Assembly: GCA_016291655.1 (NCBI GenBank)
Contig: JAEEYF010000091.1
Span: 1 to 52,612, forward strand
Direction of reading: 5' to 3'
DNA: 52,612 nt
Source of the DNA: Lachnospiraceae bacterium
GTDB taxonomy: Bacteria > Bacillota > Clostridia > Lachnospirales > Lachnospiraceae
Below are positions 7,935 through 18,845 of this stretch, piece by piece (position 1 is the stretch's first letter; each line of letters starts with the position of its first letter). The notes under the pieces were generated by a model. That model was not told where the DNA came from. It was given only the letters and a program-made list of their open reading frames with translations, and ran no database searches. A program made the translations under genes and the position numbers.

Positions 7935-9104
7935 ATGGCACTTTATGATGAATTCAGAGCTCATCTTTGCAACAAGCTGATCCCCTTTTGGGAAAATCTT
8001 AAAGATGAGGAAAACGGTGGCTTTTACGGTTACGTGGATTCTGACCTTGCGGTCGACAAAAAAGCTGAAAAAGGTTGCATTTTAAACAGCAGAATATTGT
8101 GGTTTTTCTCCAATGCTTATCTTGCTTTAAAGGATAAGAGCTTGAAGGAATATGCCGATCACGCATACAGATTCCTTGAGGACAAATGTCTGGACAAGAA
8201 GAACGGCGGAGTGTTCTGGTCTCTCGACTACAAGGGAGAACCGCTTGATACCACAAAGCATACATACAATCAGGCGTTTGCGATATATGCACTTTCTTCC
8301 TATTATGATGCGTTCGGAAATCCCGAAGCGCTGAAGACGGCATCGGACCTCTTCCGTCTGGTAGAGATCAAGTGCAAGGACGAAGTGGGCTACAAGGAGG
8401 CACAGAGCAAGGAGTTCTTTGGCATAGAAAACGACAAGCTCTCCGAGAACGGCGTTATGGCCGACAGGACCATGAATACACTGCTCCATGTTTTTGAAGC
8501 CTATACCGAATTCTTCCGCGTTAGCCACAGAAATGAAGTTGCAGAGAGACTCAAGTGGATCCTTGATATGATCGGACTCAAGATATTCAATCCCACAAAG
8601 CGCAGACAGGAAGTTTTCTTTGACAATAACATGAGTTCCCTCATAGACCTTCATTCCTACGGACACGACATCGAGACCGCATGGCTGGTGGACAGAGGAA
8701 CTGAAATTCTCGGCGATGAGCATTACAAGAAATTGATGACGCCCATCACCAACACCCTTGAAGCGGAGATACTGAACGTCGCCTACTATAACCACTCTCT
8801 TGCGAACGAGTGCGAGAACGGCAAGGTCAACGAGTGGAGGATATGGTGGGTACAGGCTGAGGCTGTGGTCGGTTTTTACAACGCATGGCAAAAGCATCCG
8901 GAAGAGACCGGATACAAGGAAGCTGCTTTGGACATCTGGGAATTCATAAAGACCAAGCTCACCGACAACAGAGACGGCGGCGAATGGTTCTGGAGAACGG
9001 ACAAGGACGGCAGGCCCGATATGGAAAAGCCCATCGTTGAGCCGTGGAAATGCCCGTATCACAACGGCAGGCTTTGCATAGAGATGATGAAGAGGACAAA
9101 ATGA
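7935..9104 (+). CDS. Cellobiose/mannobiose 2-epimerase (AGE family)
   Basis: A 389-residue (alpha/alpha)6-barrel enzyme of the N-acylglucosamine 2-epimerase superfamily. Family landmarks are visible: NGGFYGYVD near the N-terminus, [13 protein letters not shown] and [13 protein letters not shown] with the catalytic histidines, [13 protein letters not shown], and DGGEWFW near the end. Cellobiose 2-epimerases convert the reducing-end mannose of beta-1,4-mannobiose to glucose. The product, mannosylglucose, is the substrate of the GH130 phosphorylase whose start codon overlaps this stop (ATGA). That neighbour makes mannobiose epimerase the most likely role. There is no signal peptide, so it is cytosolic. 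It is the first gene of the operon and has its own upstream control region. Confidence 0.92.
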   Translation: MALYDEFRAHLCNKLIPFWENLKDEENGGFYGYVDSDLAVDKKAEKGCILNSRILWFFSNAYLALKDKSLKEYADHAYRFLEDKCLDKKNGGVFWSLDYKGEPLDTTKHTYNQAFAIYALSSYYDAFGNPEALKTASDLFRLVEIKCKDEVGYKEAQSKEFFGIENDKLSENGVMADRTMNTLLHVFEAYTEFFRVSHRNEVAERLKWILDMIGLKIFNPTKRRQEVFFDNNMSSLIDLHSYGHDIETAWLVDRGTEILGDEHYKKLMTPITNTLEAEILNVAYYNHSLANECENGKVNEWRIWWVQAEAVVGFYNAWQKHPEETGYKEAALDIWEFIKTKLTDNRDGGEWFWRTDKDGRPDMEKPIVEPWKCPYHNGRLCIEMMKRTK

Positions 9105-10276
9105 TACACGAAAGATATTATATAGAAGAAAAGAAGGTCCGTGACCTTATCGAAAGAAAAAACAGCATCAATACGGACTTCTACAACGGCATATATGACA
9201 GATACAAGAATCCGGTGCTTACAAGAAAAATGGCTCCGGTCATCTGGAGATATGACCTGAACAAAGAAACAAATCCCTTTTTCCAGGAAAGACTGGGGAT
9301 CAACGCGACCTTCAATTCGGGAGCGATCAAGCTGGGCAACAAGTACTGCCTGGTTGCGAGAGTCGAGGGTGCTGATCGAAAATCCTTCTTCGCGGTAGCG
9401 GAGAGTGAGAGTCCGGTGGACGGCTTCAAGTTCAGGGACAAGCCCATCCTTCTTCCCGATACGGCAAAGGATGAAACAAACGTTTACGATATGCGCCTCA
9501 CGGCTCACGAGGACGGCTGGATCTACGGCGTCTTCTGCTCCGAGAGCAAGGATACAAAGAGCAATGACCTCTCTGCGGCAGTTGCGGCAGCGGGCATAGT
9601 CAGAACGAAGGACCTTGAGAACTGGGAGAGATTACCGAATCTCGTTACGCTTCACTCTCCTCAGCAGAGGAATGTGGTGCTCCATCCCGAGTTTGTCAAC
9701 GGAAAATATGCCTTCTATACAAGACCCATGGACGATTTCATAGAGACCGGAAGCGGCGGCGGTATAGGCTTCGGGCTTTGTGATGACATCACACATGCGG
9801 TGATCGACGAAGAGAAGATGACTTCCCTGAGGAAGTATCACACCATTACGGAATCCAAGAACGGAGCCGGTGCGGTGCCCATCAAGACCGAAAAGGGCTG
9901 GATACACATCGCTCACGGCGTAAGAAACACGGCAGCGGGCCTCAGATACGTTATCTACTGCTTCGCTACCGACCTGAAAGATCCCTCTAAGGTGATCGCA
10001 GAACCCGGCGGGTTCCTCATCGGACCCAGAGGCTGGGAGAGAGTGGGAGACGTTTCAAACGTGGCTTTCACCAACGGTGCGATCAAGGATGATGACGGAA
10101 AGATCTGGATCTACTATGCAGCCAGCGACACGAGGCTTCATGTGGCGGGAACGGACATTGAAAGACTTACGGATTACGTTTTCAATACCCCTTCGGATCC
10201 TCTTCGTTCGGCAGATTGCGTAAAGCAGAGGATCGACCTCATCGAAAAGAATTTAAAGGAATTGGAAAATGCATAG
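9101..10276 (+). CDS. 4-O-beta-D-mannosyl-D-glucose phosphorylase, GH130 subfamily 1-like
   Basis: A 391-residue five-bladed beta-propeller enzyme. It splits mannosylglucose with inorganic phosphate into mannose 1-phosphate and glucose, saving ATP. The conserved YDMRL motif holds the catalytic Asp130, close to its position in characterised GH130_1 enzymes, and the blades carry [22 protein letters not shown] and [12 protein letters not shown]. The ATG at 9101 overlaps the epimerase stop by four bases; an in-frame ATG at 9044 would only add 19 residues read from the epimerase C-terminus. Length and motifs separate it from the second GH130 in the operon, which has subfamily 2 features. Confidence 0.92.
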   Translation: MIHERYYIEEKKVRDLIERKNSINTDFYNGIYDRYKNPVLTRKMAPVIWRYDLNKETNPFFQERLGINATFNSGAIKLGNKYCLVARVEGADRKSFFAVAESESPVDGFKFRDKPILLPDTAKDETNVYDMRLTAHEDGWIYGVFCSESKDTKSNDLSAAVAAAGIVRTKDLENWERLPNLVTLHSPQQRNVVLHPEFVNGKYAFYTRPMDDFIETGSGGGIGFGLCDDITHAVIDEEKMTSLRKYHTITESKNGAGAVPIKTEKGWIHIAHGVRNTAAGLRYVIYCFATDLKDPSKVIAEPGGFLIGPRGWERVGDVSNVAFTNGAIKDDDGKIWIYYAASDTRLHVAGTDIERLTDYVFNTPSDPLRSADCVKQRIDLIEKNLKELENA

Positions 10277-11816
10277 ACTTTTCTCTAAAATCACACTGAG
10301 TGCGGCGGCGTTCCTGATACTTGCAACGGCAGGATGCGGCGGAAGCGGGGAACGGCCTGTTGTTACCGCAACGCCCACACCCACTGCAACTTCAACACCC
10401 ACACCCACGCCGGAGCCCTTCGTTCCGGAAGTGCTTGCCAGGTACGAAGCGGAAAACGCCGTACTTACGGGAAATGTCAAGGTTGTGGCCATGAAGGGCA
10501 GCAGACAGATTTCCGGAGAAGCCTACGTTAAAGGCTTTGAAAACGACAACGATACCTGCACCTTTAAGGTCACGGTCCCCGAGGACGGCTTCTACGATCT
10601 GATCTTTAAAGAACAGGGCATAGGCGGAGATAAGACCAACAACGTAAGCGTTGACGATGAATTTGTGGGAACCATATCCGTGGGAGAAAAATTCATCGAA
10701 GAAACACCCTTAACGAGGATATATCTCACAAAAGGAGCTCACGATATCAAGGTTTCCAAGTCATGGGGCTGGATATATCTTGATTATCTGGAGATCGTAA
10801 CGGCTGAACCTGTGAACCAAGGAATGTACGTGGTTTCGGGAAAACTTTCAAATCCCGACGCAAGTGAAAATACAAAGAGATTATACAATTACATCTGTGA
10901 CATATACGGAAAGAATTTTCTGGCAGGACAGGTTTGTGACGACGGCTACGGCGGCGGGGAAATGTACCTCGTTCGCACCGCAACGGGAAAAGATCCCGCG
11001 ATCCTTTCAATGGACCTGAACGCCTACGGCGCTTCAAGGCCTGCAAATGCGGGAGAAGGAAAGACCGTTGAATATGCAAAACAATGGTGGGAAAAGGGCG
11101 GAATCGTCGAGTTCCACTGGCATTGGACACTGGACGAGAAGTACTGCACCAGGGAATGGTGGCGCAGCTTCTACAGCGACAGCACCAATTTCAATCTCAC
11201 CAAGGCTTTAAACGGAAGTGACAGCTACGGTTATGATATGCTGATCAAAGACATAGATGCCATCGGTGCGGCACTCAAGCCCCTGGCCGAGGCAGACATC
11301 CCCGTGATCTTCAGACCCCTGCATGAGGCGGCGGGCAAATGGTTCTGGTGGGGAAATTCCGGCGGAGAGTCCTACAAGAAGCTGTACAAACTCATGTATG
11401 AACGCCTGAAGAACGAATGGGGGCTCAACAATCTCATCTGGCTGTGGAATGCACAGGATCCCGACTGGTATGTGGGAGATGAGTATTGCGACATCGTGGG
11501 AACGGACATATATCCCGGCGAGCGCGTTTACACTTCGCAGAGTTCCTCGTTCTTTGCCCTCAAAGAGGTTTCATCGGAAGGAAAACCCGTATGGCTTTCC
11601 GAAAACGGCTGCATCTTTGACCCCGATCTGGCACTCAGAGACGGAGCAATGTGGGGCTGCTGGTGCGTATGGCAGGGCGAATTCGTAAAACAGGGAAATT
11701 TCCTGAAGCTCAGCGAGCAATATACCGAAAAGAGCATGCTGATCAAGGCATACAATCATGAAAGCGTTATCACTTTAGACAAGTTACCCGATTTAAAAGC
11801 TTATACGGCGGAGTAG
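10269..11816 (+). CDS. Surface lipoprotein beta-mannanase: CBM35-like module plus GH26
   Basis: A 515-residue endo-beta-1,4-mannanase. It has a lipoprotein signal with lipobox cysteine at residue 23 (LATAGC), then a Thr/Pro linker, a ~125-residue beta-sandwich resembling CBM35 ([10 protein letters not shown] through YLDYLEIV), and a GH26 TIM barrel. The catalytic acid/base is Glu353 in [15 protein letters not shown] and the nucleophile Glu445 in WLSENG; HWHW near residue 280 lines the substrate cleft in the family. Anchored outside the membrane, it would release manno-oligosaccharides for the neighbouring binding proteins. It overlaps the GH130 stop by 8 bases, so translation is coupled. CBM35 specificity (mannan or galactose) cannot be read off. 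Confidence 0.93.
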   Translation: MHRLFSKITLSAAAFLILATAGCGGSGERPVVTATPTPTATSTPTPTPEPFVPEVLARYEAENAVLTGNVKVVAMKGSRQISGEAYVKGFENDNDTCTFKVTVPEDGFYDLIFKEQGIGGDKTNNVSVDDEFVGTISVGEKFIEETPLTRIYLTKGAHDIKVSKSWGWIYLDYLEIVTAEPVNQGMYVVSGKLSNPDASENTKRLYNYICDIYGKNFLAGQVCDDGYGGGEMYLVRTATGKDPAILSMDLNAYGASRPANAGEGKTVEYAKQWWEKGGIVEFHWHWTLDEKYCTREWWRSFYSDSTNFNLTKALNGSDSYGYDMLIKDIDAIGAALKPLAEADIPVIFRPLHEAAGKWFWWGNSGGESYKKLYKLMYERLKNEWGLNNLIWLWNAQDPDWYVGDEYCDIVGTDIYPGERVYTSQSSSFFALKEVSSEGKPVWLSENGCIFDPDLALRDGAMWGCWCVWQGEFVKQGNFLKLSEQYTEKSMLIKAYNHESVITLDKLPDLKAYTAE

Positions 11817-11819
11817 ATC

Positions 11820-14804
11820 ATGAAAAAAAATCTTGGCAAAAAAATCATATCCTGCATTCTTGCTGCGGCAATGATCATCGGATGCACAGAAACCGTGAGG
11901 ATCAATGCAAAGACGGATCTTACAAACGATGATTACGAGCAGATCCTGGATACGTACAACATCGGAGACAACACATTAAGCTACAATGATTATATTGCCG
12001 CTTATCAAAACAGCGAAAAGCCGTCCGAAGAGATCAGAGCTACGGCGGATGATGTGGTTCGGTACGAAGAGGGCGGATCGAAGAAAGATCCCAAGATCCT
12101 CAAGGACTACGAAGGTGTCAGCGGTAATTCCGTTGTTACTTCCGAAGACTCCCTTGTGGAATTCGAGATAAATGTTACCAAGCAGGGACTTTATCAGCTT
12201 TCTCTTGAGTACTTCCCCATCGCCGGCAAGAACTCGGACATTCAGAGGAGCATTTTCATTGACGGCAAGCTTCCCTTCAAGGAGTTTGCGCTTGTGAATT
12301 TCACAAGAGTCTGGAGCATTACCTCCGACGGCATCGAGATCGATGAAAACGGAAATACGGTAAAGACATGGAAAAGCGACAATCAGGGCAATCAAAGCAA
12401 GCCCGGGATGGTCGAAACTCCCGAATGGCAGACCAGACTTGCATATGATTCCGACGGCTACATTTCTTCGGCATTGTCGGTTTTCTTAACGAAGGGTAAG
12501 CATACGATCACGATCAAATCGATCAGAGAGCCTATGCTCATCCATTCGGTAATATTGAACAATGAAGCTGTTTTACAGGATTATGAAACGGTAAAGGCAG
12601 CCTGGGACAAGGCGGGGGCGAAGGACACGAGCGACTGTGTCATCACCGTGGAAGGTGAGAGTGCCTCAAAGACTTCCTCTCAGATGCTCTATCCTCAGCA
12701 GGATCAGGGATCGTGCGAGGTATCGCCCGCTTCACCCAAGGTGCTGCTGAACAATACGATAGGCGGCAACTCCTGGAGACTTGTGGGACAGTGGGTTGAA
12801 TGGGAATTCAAGGTTCCCGAGGACGGCTATTATCAGATAGCGCTCAGGGATAAGCAGAATTTCTCGCGAGGCGTAGAGGTGTCCCGAAGGATCACCATCG
12901 ACGGCGAGGTTCCTTTCGCGGAATTGTCCGCATATGCCTTCGGTTACAAGCAGGACTGGAGAGTGGACACCCTTTCCGATGAAGAAGGAGATCCTTACAA
13001 GTTTTATTTAGAAGCAGGAACGCATACGATCCGCATGGAGGTTGTACTCGGCGGATTTGCCGACATCGTCGGCGAGGTTGAAGAAGCATTGCAGCAGCTG
13101 AACGGAATATACCGTGAGATCATCAAGATCACGGGTGTTGCACCGGATGCTTACAGAGACTATCAGATAGAGGCTTCCTTACCGAAACTTACGTCTGAAT
13201 TCATAGAAGCAAAAGCCCTGGTCGATTCGGCCCTTGCAAAGCTTGATGTTGTTGCGGGAAAGAATTCGGACAAGAAGACGGTGCTCCTCACCATGAGCGA
13301 TCAGCTGGAAGATCTTATTGCGGACAATGATTACGTGGTCAGAGTCCTTACCACCTTCAAGGTAAACATCAGAGCACTGGGTAACTGGATCACAAGTGTT
13401 ATCTCCCAGCCTCTGGCGGTGGATTCGGTTTGCGTTTACTCGCCCAATGTAAAGAAGATATACAAGAAATCCGGTTTCTTCAAGAAACTCGGACATGAAA
13501 TAGCAAGACTTTTCTATTCCTTCGTGATCGATTACAACCAGATCGGAAATGTTGCGGAAGGGAAAGATACAAAGGTGCTCACGCTCTGGATCGGTTCCGG
13601 ACGTGACCAGGCAAACGTTATCAAACAGCTCATCGATGAAAGTTTTACTCCGAAATTCGGAGTGAGTGTAAACGTTCAGCTGGTTGATATGAACACACTG
13701 TTGAAAGCGACTCTCGTGGGCCAAGGCCCCGATGTGGCGATACAGGTGGCAAGCACGGGCGTAGCGGCGGGTGCGGTCCTTTACACGGGTAACGACACGC
13801 CGGTTAACTACGGTATTCGTGATGCGGTCCTTGATCTTTCACAGTTCCCGGATTCGGACGAAGTGCTTAAAAGATTCCCGGATGCGGTGGCTACACAGTT
13901 CAAATACGGTGACAGCTTATATGCCATTCCCGAAACCATCACCTTCCCCGTTATGTTTTACAGAAAGGACATTCTGGCGGAGATCGGCCTCGGGATCCCC
14001 AAGACATGGGATGATGTAAAGGTGGCAATGACGGTTCTTGCAAAGAACCAGATGGAATTCGGTATGATGCCGAACGAACAGCTTTTTGCTTCGCTGCTGT
14101 TCCAGAACAACGGTGCCTACTACAACAAGAGCGGTACCGCGTCGGATCTTGATTCCGATACGGCTGTGGATGTTTTCAAACTGTTCTGCAATTACTACAC
14201 GGATTACAAGCTGGATCGTGAAACTTCCGTTCAGGAACGTTTCCGTACAGGTGAGTGCCCGATCATCATTGACGATTACACTACCTACAACAACCTTTCG
14301 GTTTCCGCACCCGACATCGCGGGCCTCTGGTCGTTTACAACGATCCCCGGAACCGTAAAGGGCAACGGACAGGTTGACAGGACGGTAGCCTGCACGGGAC
14401 TTGCTTCAATGATAATGGCAAACACCGACTATCCCGAAGAATCATGGGATTTCGTAAAATGGTGGACAAGTGCTGAGGTTCAGACAAGGTACGGACGGGA
14501 AATGGAATCCCTCATGGGATCTTCCGCAAGAGTTCCCACAGCCAACTATGAGGCCTTCACCAATATGTCCTGGCCGGTAAATGATTTCGAAGCTCTTGTG
14601 GCTTCAATGGAAAATGTTCGCGGTATTCCCCAGGTTCCCGGCGGTTACTACACCTGGAGAAACGTGAACAATGCGTTCTACTCGGTTGTTACAAATCCGG
14701 ACACATCCTCTCCGAGAGAAGAACTTATGGATAAGGTTATTTACATCAATGCCGAGATCAAGTACAAGATGGAAGAACTTGGCATAGAGATAGTGGAAGA
14801 ATAA
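11820..14804 (+). CDS. Very large extracellular solute-binding protein with tandem beta-sandwich modules
   Basis: A 994-residue protein, about twice the normal size for an ABC sugar-binding protein. After a signal peptide with a lipobox-like IIGC (Cys22) come two jelly-roll modules (about residues 78-255 and 278-415), each with an extended YxxSLxYFPI or GYYQIALRDK strand and an IxIDGxxPFxE motif, resembling CBM6/35-type folds. A helical linker of ~130 residues follows, then from about 578 a classic family 1-type binding protein (LTLWIGSGRD, GPDVAIQ, YAIPETITFPVMFYRKD, PKTWDDV, WDFVKWWTS). It is followed immediately by two permeases. The likely role is capture of manno-oligosaccharides at the surface. 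The fused modules may let it dock on polymer; that is inference. Confidence 0.83.
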   Translation: MKKNLGKKIISCILAAAMIIGCTETVRINAKTDLTNDDYEQILDTYNIGDNTLSYNDYIAAYQNSEKPSEEIRATADDVVRYEEGGSKKDPKILKDYEGVSGNSVVTSEDSLVEFEINVTKQGLYQLSLEYFPIAGKNSDIQRSIFIDGKLPFKEFALVNFTRVWSITSDGIEIDENGNTVKTWKSDNQGNQSKPGMVETPEWQTRLAYDSDGYISSALSVFLTKGKHTITIKSIREPMLIHSVILNNEAVLQDYETVKAAWDKAGAKDTSDCVITVEGESASKTSSQMLYPQQDQGSCEVSPASPKVLLNNTIGGNSWRLVGQWVEWEFKVPEDGYYQIALRDKQNFSRGVEVSRRITIDGEVPFAELSAYAFGYKQDWRVDTLSDEEGDPYKFYLEAGTHTIRMEVVLGGFADIVGEVEEALQQLNGIYREIIKITGVAPDAYRDYQIEASLPKLTSEFIEAKALVDSALAKLDVVAGKNSDKKTVLLTMSDQLEDLIADNDYVVRVLTTFKVNIRALGNWITSVISQPLAVDSVCVYSPNVKKIYKKSGFFKKLGHEIARLFYSFVIDYNQIGNVAEGKDTKVLTLWIGSGRDQANVIKQLIDESFTPKFGVSVNVQLVDMNTLLKATLVGQGPDVAIQVASTGVAAGAVLYTGNDTPVNYGIRDAVLDLSQFPDSDEVLKRFPDAVATQFKYGDSLYAIPETITFPVMFYRKDILAEIGLGIPKTWDDVKVAMTVLAKNQMEFGMMPNEQLFASLLFQNNGAYYNKSGTASDLDSDTAVDVFKLFCNYYTDYKLDRETSVQERFRTGECPIIIDDYTTYNNLSVSAPDIAGLWSFTTIPGTVKGNGQVDRTVACTGLASMIMANTDYPEESWDFVKWWTSAEVQTRYGREMESLMGSSARVPTANYEAFTNMSWPVNDFEALVASMENVRGIPQVPGGYYTWRNVNNAFYSVVTNPDTSSPREELMDKVIYINAEIKYKMEELGIEIVEE

Positions 14805-14819
14805 AGGAAGGAAACGCTC

Positions 14820-15782
14820 ATGACAGAGATAAAAAAAGAAAGGGAAGCTGCTGACATTCAAGAACGCGCATATGTTATAGCTTCTCAGGAAAATAAGCTT
14901 TCCTACAGAATAAAAAAGAATCGTGCAAGTTATGTTATGCTTGCGCCTTACTTCATTCTATTCTTCTTTTTCACGGTACTTCCCGTAGCCATGTCCATAG
15001 GCTTGAGTTTCACCTACTATGACATGCTGCAGATGCCGTCTTTTGTGGGATGGAAGAATTACATCAAGCTGTTCCTTGAGGATGATATCTTCATGATCTC
15101 CTTAAAGAACACTCTGATCCTTGCAGTCATCACAGGTCCCGTATCTTACCTGCTTTGCCTGCTGTTCGCATGGATCATCAACGAGTTCAGAGGCTGGCTC
15201 AGAGCCTTCCTCACCTTGATCTTCTATGCACCGTCTATCTGCGGAAATGCATATACGATCTGGACCCTCATTCTTTCCGGCGACCGATACGGTTATCTGA
15301 ACGGTTTTTTGTTGAGACTCGGTATCCTTGATGAGGCTGTCCAGTGGACCAAGACAGAAAAATACGTTTTACCGGTGCTCATCATCGTTCAGCTGTGGTT
15401 GTCCCTCGGAACAGGTTTCCTTGCATTCATAGCAGGTCTTCAGACCATAGATAAGAGCCTTTATGAAGCAGCCGCCCTGGACGGCATCAAAAACCGCTGG
15501 CAGGAACTCTGGTACGTTACCCTTCCCAGCATGAAGCCTCAGCTCATGTTCGGCGCGGTAATGCAGATCACTTCCTCCTTCGCGATCTGTGATGTTTCCA
15601 TTCAGTTGTTGGGTAACCCGTCGGTCAACTACGCGGGAGCAACTGTTGTCACACACCTTCTCGACTACGGTAATGTACGTTTTGAAATGGGTTACGCTTC
15701 AGCCATCGCCACTGTACTGTTCCTTCTCATGATAGGAACCAACAAGCTTGTTCAGAAGCTTCTGAGAAGGGTTGGTGAATGA
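14820..15782 (+). CDS. ABC sugar transporter permease (LplB/YteP type), first pair
   Basis: A 320-residue inner permease subunit with six predicted membrane segments starting YVMLAPYFILFFFFTVLPV. The cytoplasmic EAA loop that touches the ATPase is visible as EAAALDGIKNRWQELWYVTLPSMKP. A hydrophilic ~35-residue N-terminal tail precedes the first segment. AAGGAAGG precedes the ATG. It pairs with the next gene, which starts inside its stop codon. No ATPase gene is nearby. Confidence 0.9.
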   Translation: MTEIKKEREAADIQERAYVIASQENKLSYRIKKNRASYVMLAPYFILFFFFTVLPVAMSIGLSFTYYDMLQMPSFVGWKNYIKLFLEDDIFMISLKNTLILAVITGPVSYLLCLLFAWIINEFRGWLRAFLTLIFYAPSICGNAYTIWTLILSGDRYGYLNGFLLRLGILDEAVQWTKTEKYVLPVLIIVQLWLSLGTGFLAFIAGLQTIDKSLYEAAALDGIKNRWQELWYVTLPSMKPQLMFGAVMQITSSFAICDVSIQLLGNPSVNYAGATVVTHLLDYGNVRFEMGYASAIATVLFLLMIGTNKLVQKLLRRVGE

Positions 15783-16690
15783 TGGGCAAACACTATAAGA
15801 TCAAAAAACATAAAACGGGAAAGATCCTCGGATTCATCCCGAGACCCGAAAAGAGACTTAACCGTTCCGCTGCGGGAAATACGCTGTTGTTCGTTCTCAT
15901 GGGCATATGCGGCGTGGCTATGGCAATGCCTCTTGTAATGGTTATAAACAATGCTTTGAAGCCCCTGGACGAATTGTTCCAGTTCCCTCCGAAGATCTTC
16001 GTAAGGAATCCCGGACTCGAGAACTTCTCGGACCTCTTCGTTCTGATGAATGATTCATGGGTACCTTTTTCAAGATACATCCTGAACACGGTCATCATCA
16101 CGGGCGGCGGTATGATCGGCCACGTTATCATTGCTTCGCTGGCTGCCTATCCGCTTTCAAAGCACAATTTCCCCGGAAAGAACATCCTGTTCTCGATGGT
16201 AGTGCTTTCCATGATGTTCTCATGGACGGTTACTCAGACACCTCAGTACATGATCATTTCATGGCTGCACATTAACAACAGTTACTGGGCACTTGTTCTG
16301 CCGGCTTGTTCCTTCGGTATGGGACTTTATCTCATGAAGCAGTTCATGGAACAGCTTCCGGATTCCCTGATGGAATCGGCAAGACTTGATGGAGCGAGTG
16401 AGTACAGAATATTCTGGAGCATAGTAATGCCGAACGTTAAACCCGCATGGCTGACACTTGCGATCTTCCAGTTCCAGCAGATGTGGGCTAACACGGGAAG
16501 CACGTTCTTAAGAGATGAGCAGTTGAAGCCTTTGCAGTACGCACTGTTCCAGATCGGAGCCGGCGGTGCGGCAAGAGCGGGAGCTGCTGCGGCAGTAACC
16601 TTTATCATTGCGGCAATTCCCATTATTTTCTTCCTGATTTGCCAGCGTAACATCCTGGAGACCATGACGACCTCCGGTATGAAGGATTGA
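15779..16690 (+). CDS. ABC sugar transporter permease (YtcP/UgpE type), first pair
   Basis: A 303-residue permease, the partner of the preceding gene. It has six membrane segments and the EAA-type loop ESARLDGASEYRIFWSIVMPNVKP, ending in the usual TMTTSGMKD of this subfamily. Two adjacent ATG codons (15779 and 15782) are possible starts; the first overlaps the upstream stop. It likely imports the sugar bound by the 994-residue protein. Confidence 0.9.
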   Translation: MMGKHYKIKKHKTGKILGFIPRPEKRLNRSAAGNTLLFVLMGICGVAMAMPLVMVINNALKPLDELFQFPPKIFVRNPGLENFSDLFVLMNDSWVPFSRYILNTVIITGGGMIGHVIIASLAAYPLSKHNFPGKNILFSMVVLSMMFSWTVTQTPQYMIISWLHINNSYWALVLPACSFGMGLYLMKQFMEQLPDSLMESARLDGASEYRIFWSIVMPNVKPAWLTLAIFQFQQMWANTGSTFLRDEQLKPLQYALFQIGAGGAARAGAAAAVTFIIAAIPIIFFLICQRNILETMTTSGMKD

Positions 16691-16705
16691 CGAAAGGCGG
16701 ACAAG

Positions 16706-18211
16706 ATGAAAAAGAAAAGCAATAGAATAGTTTTTAAGGTTGCTTCGGCCATTCTTGCCTTTGCTGTGATCCTTGTTTCATCGGCGGGAATAAAGGCTTT
16801 TGCCTCAAACTCCGGAGAACCTTACGACTCATACAATTACGATTATTGGAAATACATTCATTACACACCTGCGCCTTACACGGTTACGAGGATCATCAAA
16901 GGAAACGATTTCACCTTTGAGGAACAGCCTCTGGGAGCATTTTCAAACCCCAAGGATTTCTGTAAGGATGCAGCGGGAAACATATACATCGCAGATACCG
17001 GAAACAGCAGGATAGTCGTGCTGAATTCCGACCTTACCGAAGTGCTGAGAGTGATCACAGACTTCGATAACGAAGGTACCGCGGACAAGTTCAAAAAGCC
17101 CGAGGGTGTCTGCGTTTCAAGCAATAACAGACTTTACATTTCGGATACCGGAAACAAAAGGATCGTTGTTCTGGACAATGAGACCGAAGAGCTGTATCAG
17201 ATCATCAAGGATCCTCAATCCGAAAGCTTTGATGAGGCATTTTCCTTCAGTCCTTTGAAGGTTACCGTAGACTATGCGGACAGAGTGTATTGCATAGCCA
17301 AGAATATGTTTGAAGGCATCATGGTTTTTGAAACCGACGGTCAGTTCTCCACTTTCTTCGGAACGATCAGGGTAAACATTTCTCTTTGGGAGAAGTTCTG
17401 GAGAAGAATAGCGACCAAGGAAGAAAGATCGAACCAGAAGCTGTTCATTGCAACCGAATTTACGGGGCTTGACATCGATCCGGACGGCTTTGTATATGCC
17501 ACCAATGTTGATGCCACGGGCATACAGGGAGTGCGCCGGCTGAACCCTTCGGGGCAGGACGTTATCAAGAAGGGCGAGAACGAGAACCTCGGAGGTGACC
17601 TCCTGATCGACGGAAACACGGATTACTCCGGAGCATCGAAGTTTATCGATGTGGTTTACAGAGACAATGGTATCTACTCCTGTCTTGACAGTAAGAGAGG
17701 CAGGATCTTCACCTACGATCACGAAGGCAATCTTCTGTACATATTCGGAGGCCTCGGCACCCAAAAGGGTACCTTTAAGCTTCCTTCTGCGATCGAAGCC
17801 ATAGGCGACAAGATAGTCGTACTTGACGATACAAAGGGAGACATCACGATCTTCGATGTTACGGAATACGGAGATCTCATCAACAAAGCCGTAGCTTTAA
17901 GATACGACGGAGATGAGTCTCAGGCGGTTGCCCTTTGGAACAGAGTTCTTCAGCTCGATGAGGACAATGAATTGGCCAACGTAGGCATAGGAAAGGCCTA
18001 CCTTTCCTCCGGCGATTACGAAAATGCCATGAAGTATCTGAAGATCGGTGAAAACAAAGATTATTATTCAATAGCGTTTAAGAGATACAGGAATCAGATA
18101 CTGGTCGATTACATCGGTTATGTACTTACGGGTGTTGCGATCCTTGTCATTGCGCTGATAGTTTACAAGAAATTTTACAAGAAACGGAAGGGAGCGACAG
18201 AGAATGAATGA
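16706..18211 (+). CDS. Membrane-anchored NHL beta-propeller with TPR (transporter accessory)
   Basis: A 501-residue protein. It starts with a signal peptide-like segment (AILAFAVILVSSAGIKAFA). NHL blades follow at about residues 75-385, for example NPKDFCKDAAGNIYIADTGNSR and KPEGVCVSSNNRLYISDTGNKR. A TPR-like pair sits at about 395-460 (AVALWNRVLQLDEDNELANVG, GKAYLSSGDYENAMKYLK), and the protein ends with a C-terminal membrane helix and a basic tail KKFYKKRKG. The bulk lies outside the cell. Propellers of this kind bind proteins or glycans. Its position between two permease pairs and its tight spacing imply a role with the importer, but no function is established to my knowledge. Confidence 0.78.
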   Translation: MKKKSNRIVFKVASAILAFAVILVSSAGIKAFASNSGEPYDSYNYDYWKYIHYTPAPYTVTRIIKGNDFTFEEQPLGAFSNPKDFCKDAAGNIYIADTGNSRIVVLNSDLTEVLRVITDFDNEGTADKFKKPEGVCVSSNNRLYISDTGNKRIVVLDNETEELYQIIKDPQSESFDEAFSFSPLKVTVDYADRVYCIAKNMFEGIMVFETDGQFSTFFGTIRVNISLWEKFWRRIATKEERSNQKLFIATEFTGLDIDPDGFVYATNVDATGIQGVRRLNPSGQDVIKKGENENLGGDLLIDGNTDYSGASKFIDVVYRDNGIYSCLDSKRGRIFTYDHEGNLLYIFGGLGTQKGTFKLPSAIEAIGDKIVVLDDTKGDITIFDVTEYGDLINKAVALRYDGDESQAVALWNRVLQLDEDNELANVGIGKAYLSSGDYENAMKYLKIGENKDYYSIAFKRYRNQILVDYIGYVLTGVAILVIALIVYKKFYKKRKGATENE

Positions 18212-18836
18212 GAATTCCTTAAGGAATAAAATCAAATATTTCTTTTATACAATGTCGCATCCCATGGACGGTTTTTACTGGATAAGACACAAGGAAAGAG
18301 GAAGTGTTCTTCTTGCGATCGTACTGGTCATCCTTTTCTCGATCAGTTTCACCACCAACAGACTGAGTTCCGGCTTCGTGGTAAACACGATCGACAGCAG
18401 AGGAGTTGATTCATTGTATGAATTGATCGGAATCCTGGCGTTCTATCTGATACTGTGTGTCAGCAACTGGTCCATTACCTGTCTCATGAACGGTGAGGGC
18501 CGTTTAAAAGATATTGCCATTGCCCTCGGCTACGGAACCTTCCCAATTACCTTCGGAATGTTCCTGACCACGATCGTGAGTCATTTCCTTGCCGAAGGTG
18601 AACAGGTTTTCTACACTTTGATCTTGGGCGTTTGCATAGCCTACGGACTTCTTTTGATGATGATGGGCATTATGCAGGTGCACAATTATTCACTCGGTAA
18701 AACATTGATCACTGTATTGCTTACATTTGTTGCTTTTCTGATCATAGTTTTCCTGATCCTGTTGCTCAGCAACCTTTTGGGATCGGTGGTAAACTTCTTC
18801 GTAAGCGTATACAGAGAGCTTATATTCAAGGCATAG
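18204..18836 (+). CDS. Yip1-family-like integral membrane protein
   Basis: A 210-residue protein with five hydrophobic segments: VLLAIVLVILFSISF, LIGILAFYLILCVSNWSITCLM, GYGTFPITFGMFLTTIV, VFYTLILGVCIAYGLLLMMMGI and VLLTFVAFLIIVFLILLL. The N-terminal HPMDGFYWIRHKERGS and the central GYGTFPITFG stretch are typical of bacterial Yip1-like proteins. The start overlaps the propeller gene by 8 bases, so the two are translationally coupled. I know of no assigned role for this family in sugar import; the fixed position next to the propeller and DUF5696-like genes suggests an assembly or scaffolding partner. Confidence 0.75.
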   Translation: MNENSLRNKIKYFFYTMSHPMDGFYWIRHKERGSVLLAIVLVILFSISFTTNRLSSGFVVNTIDSRGVDSLYELIGILAFYLILCVSNWSITCLMNGEGRLKDIAIALGYGTFPITFGMFLTTIVSHFLAEGEQVFYTLILGVCIAYGLLLMMMGIMQVHNYSLGKTLITVLLTFVAFLIIVFLILLLSNLLGSVVNFFVSVYRELIFKA

Positions 18837-18845
18837 GAGGCGGGC

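Noticed and set aside
8127-9062. 311-codon minus-strand frame inside the epimerase gene
   Set aside because: Shadow of a well-supported gene; no start signal or recognisable protein.
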